Below, piece after piece: positions 1 through 6,195 of a stretch of DNA of 6,195 bases; the stretch's first letter is position 1, and every line of letters starts with the position of its first letter. This stretch comes from Candidatus Colwelliibacteriota bacterium (GTDB lineage: Bacteria; Patescibacteriota; Minisyncoccia; UBA6257; Colwellbacteraceae). The notes beneath the pieces are model-generated. The model did not search any database. It saw nothing but the letters and a program-made list of their open reading frames with translations, and had not been told where the DNA came from. Made by a program: the position numbers and the translations under genes. The stretch lies in NCBI GenBank assembly GCA_028711965.1, contig JAQTRD010000027.1:1-6195 (forward strand). Reading direction: 5' to 3'.

Positions 1-717
1 AGCGCTGTGTTAGTCGGAGTTGTCGGAGGCGATAGCGTTACCTTAAATACCGGTTCCGCCGTCGGCACTTTCGACACGCCGGACGTGGGAACAGGGAAAA
101 CAGTTACCGTTTCAGGGCTTGCCCTTTCAGGTGCCGATTCGGGAAACTACACATTGACCCAGCCGACAACGACGGCGAGCATATTCGCCGCAGGACTTAC
201 CATTACGGGCGTTACCGCAAACGATAAAACATATGACGGAACAACAACCGCTACCTTGAATACAGGCGGAGCGACCCTTGTAGGCGTTGAATTGGGTGAT
301 GATGTTACGCTTGATACCAGCTCCGCTACCGGATCATTTGATAATAAAAACGTGGGTGTTGGAAAAACAGTGACTACTTCCGGATTTTCCATTTCGGGAG
401 CGGATGCGGGAAAGTATTCTCTGAATCAGCCGACGGCAACCGCCTCCATTACCGCCAAGAATCTGACGGTCACAGGCGTTACAGCTGATGACAAGACATA
501 TGACGGAACGACTGTCGCAACTCTCAACTTCGGAGGAGCGACTCTTGTCGGCGTTATAGTACCTGACAGCGTTACTTTAGACACAAGTTCCGCCGTCGGC
601 ACTTTTGATACGCCGGATGTCGGAACAGGGAAAACAGTTACCGTTTCAGGGCTTGCCCTTTCGGGTACTGATTCGGGAAACTACACGTTGACCCAGCCTA
701 CAACGACGGCGAGCATT
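1..717 (+). repeat. Tandem 267-bp (89-aa) YDG-domain repeats, 2.7 copies in window
   Basis: Three in-frame units are visible: 1-183 (3' part only), 184-450 and 451-717, each ending in codons for TASI. The period is exactly 267 bp, with no indels between copies. Units 1 and 3 are much closer to each other than either is to unit 2. By eye, residues 16-59 and 194-237 match at 42 of 44 positions, while unit 2 matches unit 3 at about 28 of 44. Units 1 and 3 share an identical 41-bp run (88-128 and 622-662). The array continues upstream, so the total copy number is unknown. Confidence 0.92.
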
Positions 718-1764
718 ATAAGCGCGCCTATTGTTGCCACAAAGTTTGTCATTGTTCAGCCGGCTGACGCGCAAGTTAATAATTCCATAACGGTTACCGT
801 AAGGGCCGAAGATAATTCCGGCAACCTTGATACAACTTATAGTAATCTTGTCACATTATTCTCTACCGGATCAGCAACCGGAGGAGGCGCATTGACTGTT
901 ACAAATGGTATTGGAACTATCGCGCTGAATAACACGGTTGCGGAAACAGTTACTTTATTCCTTATTGATTCCGCGGGAACGGGACTCGACGTCTCTTCCA
1001 CAAAAGATGTCTCTTGGACTTCGGCGCCTGTAGCGCCGTCGGTGCCGCTCACTCCCACCCGTCCGATTCCCACCATAATAGCGCGCGCTTTTCCGAATGC
1101 CACGATATCCATTTCCTCTTTCACGGCCGGCGGATCTTTTGAGAGCACTAGAACCGTCTCGTCTAGCGCCGGCTTCTTCGAAATCTTTCTTAAGAGCGAA
1201 GGAAATACGACTTATGGGGTATTTGCCACCGATGCGGACGGTAATACGACTCCGGCAAAAGTTTTCAGTTTTGATCTTGATATAGGAGGCCTTGAAACCG
1301 ATATCGATGTGACGGTCGCTCCGACTATAAAGCTTTTAAGAAGCTCTATTACAAGAGGGGATAATCTGATAGTGAGCGGATACAGCTTTCCAAACAGTTC
1401 GGTTAGAGCATTTGTCGACGGGGTTCAAATAGGGGGGACCGCCCGAACGGACGATTCGGGAAAGTACAGAATATTGATTAATACGGTAGGCCTTGATTTC
1501 GGACCGCATAACGTTTGGGTAGACGAGATTCTTTCTGATGGAAGAACCAGCGGAAACTCTCTTACGCGCTCCTTTACGATATCGTCCGTTTTTACTCCTC
1601 AAGCCGACTTCAACGGAGACGGACAAGTGGATATTCAGGATTGGAGCGTGTTCCTTTCAAAGTGGAACACGTTGCCGCGTCCTTCGTCTGATCTTGATTT
1701 AAACGGAGATGGTTTGGTTGATATAGCGGATTTCAGTATAATGTTAAGAGCGGTACAAAGATAA
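1..1764 (+). CDS. Secreted YDG-repeat / Ig-like surface protein with C-terminal dockerin (5' partial)
   Basis: This is a large extracellular modular protein whose N-terminus, presumably with a signal peptide, lies upstream of the window. The frame is open from base 1, and the GTG at base 7 falls inside a repeat, so it is not the real start. Numbering residues from that GTG, residues 1-237 are YDG-type repeats of 89 residues, with the motif KTYDGTT at 74-80 and 163-169. Residues about 240-340 are an Ig-like domain beginning ATKFVIVQPADAQVNNSITV. A Pro-rich linker (341-356) leads to two more Ig-like domains (about 357-425 and 430-526). Residues 530-585 are a dockerin-like module with calcium loops DFNGDGQVDIQD (534-545) and DLNGDGLVDIAD (564-575), each keeping the D-x-N-x-D...D ligands. 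No enzyme domain is visible. YDG repeats are known from adhesins and dockerins bind cohesins. The next gene, one base downstream, carries a cohesin-like domain, so docking onto that protein is the inferred role. The ligand is unknown. Confidence 0.85.
   Translation, partial: SAVLVGVVGGDSVTLNTGSAVGTFDTPDVGTGKTVTVSGLALSGADSGNYTLTQPTTTASIFAAGLTITGVTANDKTYDGTTTATLNTGGATLVGVELGDDVTLDTSSATGSFDNKNVGVGKTVTTSGFSISGADAGKYSLNQPTATASITAKNLTVTGVTADDKTYDGTTVATLNFGGATLVGVIVPDSVTLDTSSAVGTFDTPDVGTGKTVTVSGLALSGTDSGNYTLTQPTTTASIISAPIVATKFVIVQPADAQVNNSITVTVRAEDNSGNLDTTYSNLVTLFSTGSATGGGALTVTNGIGTIALNNTVAETVTLFLIDSAGTGLDVSSTKDVSWTSAPVAPSVPLTPTRPIPTIIARAFPNATISISSFTAGGSFESTRTVSSSAGFFEIFLKSEGNTTYGVFATDADGNTTPAKVFSFDLDIGGLETDIDVTVAPTIKLLRSSITRGDNLIVSGYSFPNSSVRAFVDGVQIGGTARTDDSGKYRILINTVGLDFGPHNVWVDEILSDGRTSGNSLTRSFTISSVFTPQADFNGDGQVDIQDWSVFLSKWNTLPRPSSDLDLNGDGLVDIADFSIMLRAVQR
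1594..1761 (+). other. Dockerin-like domain (duplicated Ca-binding loop-helix)
   Basis: This is the C-terminal module of the first protein, residues 530-585 counted from the GTG at base 7. Two EF-hand-like loops each have Asp at position 1, Asn at 3, Asp at 5 and Asp at 12, followed by short helices (WSVFLSKW and FSIMLRAV). A Pro-containing linker (NTLPRPSS) joins them. The calcium ligands are intact, so folding on calcium is expected. Loop positions 10 and 11, which help set cohesin specificity in clostridial type I dockerins (commonly Ser-Thr), are Ile-Gln and Ile-Ala here, which points to a different interface. The protein ends soon after the second helix. Confidence 0.85.
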
Positions 1765-1765
1765 T

Positions 1766-3505
1766 ATGTTTAAAAAAATATCAGTATTTATTGCGATGAT
1801 AATCGCAGCCACGGCGAGCGCCATCTTTGCGTCGGCCGCGACGTTTGATTTTTCGTCGGACAGTCAAGATTTCAATATAGGAGACGAATTAGTGGCGGAT
1901 TTAAGGATAGACAGCCAAGGCGTTTCCATTAATGCCGCCCAAGGAACGATCCGTTTTTCTCCGGACGTTTTGGAAGCGCAAAGCGCAGACAGGTCGGCGT
2001 CGGTTTTTAACTTTTGGCTACAAGAGCCGACTATAGATAATTCGAGGGGAACGATTTCATTTACCGCCGGATCGACAAGCGGATTTTCCGGAGCAGCCCT
2101 CGAAGTTCTCAAAATCAATTTTCGTGTCAAGGGAACGGGGCAGTCGTCTATTTCTCTTTCTGACGGAGCAGTTACCGCTTCTGATGGAAGCGGCACGAAT
2201 GTGCTTGTCGGCACCAGAGGAATAGACATAGAATCGAGCGAAGAAAGCTTGTCTGGAACTCAAGTGACTGTTTCGCCGGCTCCCGTTCCTCCGGTAACCC
2301 AAATTACCCGTCCGGTCGTTCCGGCTACCGGTCTTCCATCAAGACCAGAAGTGATAGTGGAAGCATATCCTGACTCTGAAGCATGGTATGGATTCTCCTT
2401 ACCTTTTCTCGTTCGATGGCCCTTGCCGGATGATATTCTCGCGGTGGCGACCCAAATTGACAGGAGTCCAAATTCCGAACCAGCTAGGTCAGAAGGCCTT
2501 TTTAACAATAAAGCCTTTCCCGCTCTGGGAGACGGTATTTGGTATCTCCATATCCAATTCAGAAATAATATAGGATGGGGCCCCGTTGCCCACTATCGAA
2601 TAGCCGTTGATACTATTCCTCCAGTTCCGTTTGATATAAGCTTTTCAAGCGGTCCGTCATCAACTGATCCCTCTCCAAGAGTTTCTTATGAGTCAGCTGA
2701 TTCCCTTTCCGGTCTTATTGGTTATTCTGTCCAGATTGACAGAGGAGATGTGCAATCGGTAGAGGAGAGTTCTCTTATGATTCCATTACAGTCCCCCGGA
2801 AAGCATTCGATTCGAATAGTAGCGAGAGATAGAGCGGGTAATTCCACTGAAAGAACAACTGAGCTTGATGTCTTGCCAATCGAGTCTCCAACCATAGATT
2901 TTTTTACCAGATCCGTTTTTGTGGGAGAGGGTGGATTTGAAGCCAGAGGAAAGAGTATGCCTGATTATTCCGTTTTAGTTTCACTGAATGATTCAAATAA
3001 TGTGCAAGCATTATCGTCCGTTGTTCAGGTCGGAGCCGACGGAGAGTGGTCTGTCAGGTTTGACGAGCCATTGAAGCGCGGCAGGTACACTTTCATAGTC
3101 GTTGCGAAAGACAGCCGAGGGGCGCTTAGTCTTCCTATAGCATCGGAGACTATTACCGCTTCGGCAAGGCCAATATTGGTTTTAGGAGGACTAAACATCA
3201 CTCCGGAGGTATTTTTCATAGCAATAATAATTGCTTTAATCGGAGCTTTCGCTTTCGGGTGGTTTGCCCGAAAGTCGAGCAAAGAGCAGCGAATGAGAAG
3301 AATAGTTATTGCAAAAAGGGATATCGTAAACGTTTTTAACGAATTAGAGGAGAATCTTTCGGTTCTTACCGAAAGTATGAAAAAAGAAGGGGAAGATCGG
3401 AAGCACGAGATGCAGTATCGGATAGGAAAGATTGGCGAAAATATAGCAAAAACAAAGAAATACATAGTGAAAGGAGTGGAGGAAATAGAGACAAAAAAGA
3501 AATAG
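1766..3505 (+). CDS. Membrane-anchored cohesin-domain protein with FN3/Ig-like domains
   Basis: This 579-residue protein is probably the cell-surface receptor for dockerin-bearing partners. The N-terminus has a signal peptide (MFKK, then a hydrophobic stretch to about residue 21, with likely cleavage after ASA at 22-24). Residues about 26-150 resemble a cohesin: a beta-rich fold opening TFDFSSDSQDFNIGDELVADL, with GTIRFSPDVLEA and a later LKINFRVKGTGQSSISLSDG. A Pro-rich linker (170-192) leads to an FN3-like domain (194-282, with GIWYLHIQFRNNIGWGP), an Ig-like domain (285-369) and another Ig-like domain (373-464). Residues about 481-500 form one transmembrane helix, followed by a basic stretch (ARKSSKEQRMRR) and a charged, probably coiled-coil tail to 579, predicted cytoplasmic. 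No LPXTG signal is present. The ATG lies one base after the upstream stop with only a weak, distant AAGAG, so translational coupling is likely. Cohesin is assigned from sequence pattern only. Confidence 0.85.
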   Translation: MFKKISVFIAMIIAATASAIFASAATFDFSSDSQDFNIGDELVADLRIDSQGVSINAAQGTIRFSPDVLEAQSADRSASVFNFWLQEPTIDNSRGTISFTAGSTSGFSGAALEVLKINFRVKGTGQSSISLSDGAVTASDGSGTNVLVGTRGIDIESSEESLSGTQVTVSPAPVPPVTQITRPVVPATGLPSRPEVIVEAYPDSEAWYGFSLPFLVRWPLPDDILAVATQIDRSPNSEPARSEGLFNNKAFPALGDGIWYLHIQFRNNIGWGPVAHYRIAVDTIPPVPFDISFSSGPSSTDPSPRVSYESADSLSGLIGYSVQIDRGDVQSVEESSLMIPLQSPGKHSIRIVARDRAGNSTERTTELDVLPIESPTIDFFTRSVFVGEGGFEARGKSMPDYSVLVSLNDSNNVQALSSVVQVGADGEWSVRFDEPLKRGRYTFIVVAKDSRGALSLPIASETITASARPILVLGGLNITPEVFFIAIIIALIGAFAFGWFARKSSKEQRMRRIVIAKRDIVNVFNELEENLSVLTESMKKEGEDRKHEMQYRIGKIGENIAKTKKYIVKGVEEIETKKK

Positions 3506-3583
3506 ACGGGGCTTGCCTAAAATCACCAGAGGAGGCAAAATTAAAAGCGAAGAAGAACCAATCCAACCAACGGGAAAATAATT
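3506..3583 (+). promoter_or_regulatory. Leader between surface and signalling genes: orphan Shine-Dalgarno and possible hairpin
   Basis: AGAGGAGG at 3528-3535 is a near-ideal ribosome binding site, but no ATG, GTG or TTG follows at a usable distance. The real start at 3584 is 48 bases further on and has only a modest GGGA (3572-3575). TTGCCT (3513-3518) can pair with AGGCAA (3533-3538), giving a 6-bp stem with a 14-base loop that would bury part of the site. An ATT at 3539 would open a 13-codon frame ending at the TAA at 3578-3580, just before the next ATG. The function is unknown. There is no T-run, so it is not a classical terminator. Confidence 0.35.
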
Positions 3584-3955
3584 ATGAAAATATTAGTTGT
3601 AGAAGACGAGGCGGCGCTTGCAAATGTCCTCAAGGAAAAATTCCAAGCGGAAGGCTTTGAGGCTGATTTCGTCCAGAGCGGAGACGTTGCTATTGCAGAG
3701 ACAAAAAAAATGAATCCGGATATTATCGTTCTTGATCTTCTATTACCCAAAAAAGACGGATTTGAGGTACTGAAAGAACTTAAAGAAAATACCGACTTGA
3801 AATCAATTCCCGTAATAGTCCTCTCCAATCTTGGCGAGGATGAGAGCATAAAGAGGGCCATTCAGCTTGGAGCCGCCGACTATTTTGTTAAGACCCAACA
3901 TCCGATAAATGAAATCGTTGAGAAGGTCAAAGAGCAGGCGGAAAAAGGAAGATAA
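3584..3955 (+). CDS. Stand-alone response regulator receiver (REC) protein
   Basis: This is a 123-residue single-domain CheY-type receiver that should accept a phosphoryl group from a histidine kinase, most likely the one encoded directly downstream. The acidic pocket is E7-D8 in KILVVEDE, the phospho-acceptor is D51 in IIVLDLLLPKKDG, the switch hydroxyl is S81 in VIVLSN, the switch aromatic is Y100 and the conserved Lys is K103. The residue after the Lys is Thr rather than the usual Pro (VKTQ). The length covers only the (beta-alpha)5 fold. There is no DNA-binding or enzymatic output domain, so the signal must pass by protein contact or a phosphorelay. The ATG has a GGGA eight bases upstream. 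The 3' end overlaps the kinase gene by 47 nt in another frame. Confidence 0.95.
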   Translation: MKILVVEDEAALANVLKEKFQAEGFEADFVQSGDVAIAETKKMNPDIIVLDLLLPKKDGFEVLKELKENTDLKSIPVIVLSNLGEDESIKRAIQLGAADYFVKTQHPINEIVEKVKEQAEKGR

Positions 3956-6188
3956 AAAGGAAGCCGCAAAAACGCTGTTTTATTGCGATCGCGGTTTTTT
4001 TGACGGCTTATTTGAGGGGGTAGCCGTATATCGGTATATTCCGGATAAAAAGGACTTCATTATTTTAGACATCAACAAGTCCGTAGAAAAGATAGAAAAA
4101 GTAAGAAAGAAGGAAGTAATAGGCCGTTTTCTAACGGATGTTTTTCCGGGCGTCAAGGAAATGAATATCTTTGCCGCGTTTAAGAGAGTATGGAAGACGG
4201 GTAAGGCGGAAAAATATCCGGCTGTTGCGTATAAGGATGAGAGAATATCGGGATGGAGGGAAAACTATATATTTAGGTTGTCGACCGGCGAAGTCGTTGC
4301 GGTTTATCGGGATCTCACGGCGGAGAAGAGGGCGGAAGACGAGGTTGTTAAGTCAGAAAAGAGATACCGCAAGATGTTTAACTTGATGCCGGATATTATG
4401 TTTATGGTGGATTCCAAGCTGAGAATTCAAATGATGAACGATGCCGGCATGAGAATGATCCGGTCGCTTGGTTTGCCGGAGGACCCCATAGGCAAGGATA
4501 TATTCGAAATGATTCCGCTTCTTCCGAAGTCGACGAAAAAAGAATATGCGGAAGTCTTTAGGACGGGAGTTCCTTTTTCGGGAGAAGTGAATTACCACAT
4601 AGGAGGAGTTATTCTTATCGGGCAAACGAACAGGATACCCCTCTTGAAAGACGGAAAAGTCTTGAGTGTTTTAGGGATAATACACGACGTGACTGCTGAC
4701 AGGCGAAACGAATGGGACCTTCAGAAGAGTATTGAAAGGTTTAATTATATCGCTTCGCTTGCCGGTGAAATGTTGTGGGAAAGCGATATGGAAGGAGTCA
4801 TTACTTATGTCAGTTCCGCTATGGAAAAGATAATGGGCTATAAGCCGGATGAGCTTATTGGAAAGAAGAGATATGCCGATCTCCTTTCTTCCGATGAAAA
4901 GGATAAAGCAGAAAGGCTTATTCGGGATTATTATTCTAAGAGAAAAGAGTTTAACCGGGTTCCGGTAAAGGCTCTAAACAAGAAAGGAGAAGAGGTATCT
5001 TTAGAATTAAGCGGCACTCCTGTTTTTGGCGAAGAAGGCCTTGCTGAAGGATATATGGGAATAGCGAGCGATGTGACTGAACGCCGTGCCTATATGGCGA
5101 ACCTATACAGATTTCAGTTATCTGTGGAGAACGCGTCAGATCATATAATAATAACCGATCCTGATGGGAAGATTATTTTTGCCAATAAAGCCGCTTCCGA
5201 TATAACGGGATATTCGATAAAAGAGATGATAGGAGAAACTCCTGCCTTGTGGGGAAAGCAGATGCCTCTCGAATTTTATAAGGATATGTGGCGGAAGATA
5301 AAATATGACAAGGAGAGGTTTGTCGGAGAAATAACCAACAAGAGGAAAAACGGAGATCTCTACATTGCCGAAGCGAAAATATCTCCGGTGCTTGACGAAA
5401 AAGGAGATATCCGCTTTTTTGTCGGCATAGAAAGGGATATTACAAAAGCCAAAGAGGTGGATCGCGCCAAAACGGAATTTGTTTCGCTCGCATCCCATCA
5501 ATTAAGAACGCCTCTTTCAATTATTAACTGGTATGCGGAGATGCTTTTATCGGGTGACAAGGGAGAACTCAACGAGGGACAGGAGAAATATCTGGATGAA
5601 ATACACAAGAGCTGTCACAGGATGATTGATCTCGTAAACGCCCTGCTTAATGTTTCTCGGATAGATATGGGAACGCTTTCGATCGTTCCCAAGCTTGTAA
5701 GTATTCCCGATATTATAGACGTTATTCTTGAAGAGTCATTACCGCAAATAAAGAAAAAGAAAATCAGTATTTCGAAAGATTATGACACCATTCCGGAAGT
5801 GATGGCTGACCCTGACCTTTCCCGAATCATTTTTCAAAATCTGATTTCGAACGCCGTTAAATACGTATCCGATAACGGGAAGGTGTCTATTAGAGCGAGG
5901 ATTGAAAAAGAAAAAATTATTGTGGATATTACCGATGACGGATGCGGCATTCCCGAGGGACAGCAGTCAAAAATATTTACAAAACTTTTTCGGGCCGACA
6001 ATGCAAAGGTTGTCGATCCGGATGGAAATGGGCTGGGATTATATGTCGTCAAATCGATTATGGATGCTTCTGGAGGAGAGGTGCGATTCAAATCATCGGA
6101 AGGCAAAGGGTCGACTTTTAGCATATCCATTCCTGTTTCCGGAATGAAACCAAAAGGGAAACAAAAAACATTGCTTGACGGCAAATAA
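3909..6188 (+). CDS. Soluble multi-PAS sensor histidine kinase
   Basis: This 759-residue kinase should autophosphorylate on His and pass phosphate to a receiver, probably the one encoded upstream. It has no transmembrane helix or signal peptide, so it acts in the cytosol. Four PAS-like domains occupy about 29-140, 150-267, 275-393 and 398-515. Each ends in the D-[LVI]-T linker motif (DLTAEKR, DVTADRR, DVTERR, DITKAKE). HisKA follows (about 516-585) with acceptor H530 in SHQLRTPL. The HATPase domain (about 630-743) has N648 in the N-box (FQNLISNAVKY), G1 DDGCGIP (676-682), the F-box KIFTKLF and G2 GNGLGLYVVKSIM. The C-terminus is a short basic tail. No cofactor-binding motif reveals what the PAS domains sense. 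The start is uncertain. ATG 3909 overlaps the receiver gene by 47 nt, has no clear ribosome binding site and adds a very basic N-terminus. CTG 3975, with AGGAAG 11 bases upstream, is an alternative, and TTG 3918 is less likely. Confidence 0.93.
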   Translation: MKSLRRSKSRRKKEDKKEAAKTLFYCDRGFFDGLFEGVAVYRYIPDKKDFIILDINKSVEKIEKVRKKEVIGRFLTDVFPGVKEMNIFAAFKRVWKTGKAEKYPAVAYKDERISGWRENYIFRLSTGEVVAVYRDLTAEKRAEDEVVKSEKRYRKMFNLMPDIMFMVDSKLRIQMMNDAGMRMIRSLGLPEDPIGKDIFEMIPLLPKSTKKEYAEVFRTGVPFSGEVNYHIGGVILIGQTNRIPLLKDGKVLSVLGIIHDVTADRRNEWDLQKSIERFNYIASLAGEMLWESDMEGVITYVSSAMEKIMGYKPDELIGKKRYADLLSSDEKDKAERLIRDYYSKRKEFNRVPVKALNKKGEEVSLELSGTPVFGEEGLAEGYMGIASDVTERRAYMANLYRFQLSVENASDHIIITDPDGKIIFANKAASDITGYSIKEMIGETPALWGKQMPLEFYKDMWRKIKYDKERFVGEITNKRKNGDLYIAEAKISPVLDEKGDIRFFVGIERDITKAKEVDRAKTEFVSLASHQLRTPLSIINWYAEMLLSGDKGELNEGQEKYLDEIHKSCHRMIDLVNALLNVSRIDMGTLSIVPKLVSIPDIIDVILEESLPQIKKKKISISKDYDTIPEVMADPDLSRIIFQNLISNAVKYVSDNGKVSIRARIEKEKIIVDITDDGCGIPEGQQSKIFTKLFRADNAKVVDPDGNGLGLYVVKSIMDASGGEVRFKSSEGKGSTFSISIPVSGMKPKGKQKTLLDGK

Positions 6189-6190
6189 AA

Positions 6191-6195
6191 ATGAA
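6191..6195 (+). CDS. Possible start of a downstream gene (3' partial)
   Basis: An ATG lies two bases after the kinase stop codon, and the window ends two bases later. The tight spacing matches the other junctions in this cluster, where the first two genes are one base apart and the receiver and kinase genes overlap. A further operon gene is therefore plausible. There is no Shine-Dalgarno sequence and almost no coding sequence to judge, so the product is unknown. Confidence 0.25.

Noticed and set aside
147..392. Minus-strand open frame across the YDG repeats.
   Set aside because: It mirrors the repeat codons and has no independent domain or start signal.
3025..3465. Minus-strand open frame of 146 codons opposite the membrane-anchor gene.
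   Set aside because: The plus-strand frame encodes recognisable Ig-like, transmembrane and coiled-coil segments. The opposite frame shows no known domain and has low-complexity Phe/Ser/Ile content typical of an antisense shadow.
1..3505. A classical cellulosome locus.
   Set aside because: No glycoside hydrolase, carbohydrate-binding module or multi-cohesin scaffoldin is visible. Only one cohesin-like and one dockerin domain occur, among adhesin-like repeats.
3513..3541. Promoter-like boxes TTGCCT (3513-3518) and CAAAAT (3536-3541) with 17-bp spacing.
   Set aside because: Each box matches the consensus at only 4 of 6 positions in AT-rich sequence, and the same bases are explained equally well by the hairpin and the ribosome-site-like sequence.
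3985..3992. Perfect palindrome GCGATCGC.
   Set aside because: It is a single 8-bp occurrence inside a coding region with no second copy noticed in the window, so it carries no weight as a site.
3964..4001. Possible intragenic terminator: CCGC (3964-3967) and GCGG (3991-3994) ahead of a seven-T run at 3995-4001, with an alternative CGCAA/TTGCG stem at 3965-3987.
   Set aside because: The stem next to the T-run is only 4 bp with a 23-base loop, the alternative stem ends 7 bases before the T-run, and the element sits inside the kinase coding region.
1..6195. Alternative genetic code (UGA as Gly, as in Gracilibacteria).
   Set aside because: All four genes read through cleanly with the standard bacterial code and end at TAA or TAG. 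No in-frame UGA is needed to complete a domain.
1..6195. CRISPR arrays, tRNA or rRNA genes, and insertion sequences.
   Set aside because: The only direct repeats noticed are the coding 267-bp units. No spacer-repeat pattern, cloverleaf, transposase or terminal inverted repeats were seen.

Overview
The window holds four co-directional plus-strand genes with almost no space between them. The layout and protein families suggest an uncultured bacterium of the Patescibacteria/CPR, most likely a Parcubacteria-like lineage. This is an inference from three things: Ig-rich surface proteins with dockerin ends of the type 'D-N-GDG..D.ADFSIML', a cohesin protein held by a C-terminal membrane helix, and a multi-PAS kinase with an 'SHQLRTPL' H-box. 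No marker gene in the window proves the taxonomy. All four genes stop at TAA or TAG, and nothing calls for a recoded UGA.

Surface module (1-3505). The first gene is cut by the left edge of the window. It encodes tandem 89-residue YDG-type repeats, three Ig-like domains and a C-terminal dockerin with two intact calcium loops. One base after its stop begins a second gene for a secreted protein with a signal peptide, an N-terminal cohesin-like domain, three FN3/Ig-like domains, a single C-terminal transmembrane helix and a charged cytoplasmic tail of about 80 residues. The most economical reading is a matched pair: the membrane protein displays a cohesin outside the cell, and the dockerin of its neighbour docks the repeat-rich protein onto it. 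No glycoside hydrolase or other catalytic domain is visible, so this looks like a surface assembly or adhesion device rather than a classical cellulosome.

Intergenic gap (3506-3583). These 78 bases hold a strong Shine-Dalgarno-like sequence with no ordinary start codon after it. It is partly enclosed in a possible 6-bp hairpin.

Signalling module (3584-6188). A stand-alone receiver (REC) protein is followed, with a 47-nt out-of-frame overlap, by a soluble histidine kinase with four predicted PAS domains, HisKA and HATPase domains. Together they form a cytosolic two-component-type relay with no DNA-binding output in view. The same strand and tight spacing make co-transcription with the surface module possible but unproven. 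The last bases (6191 onward) may be the start of a further gene.
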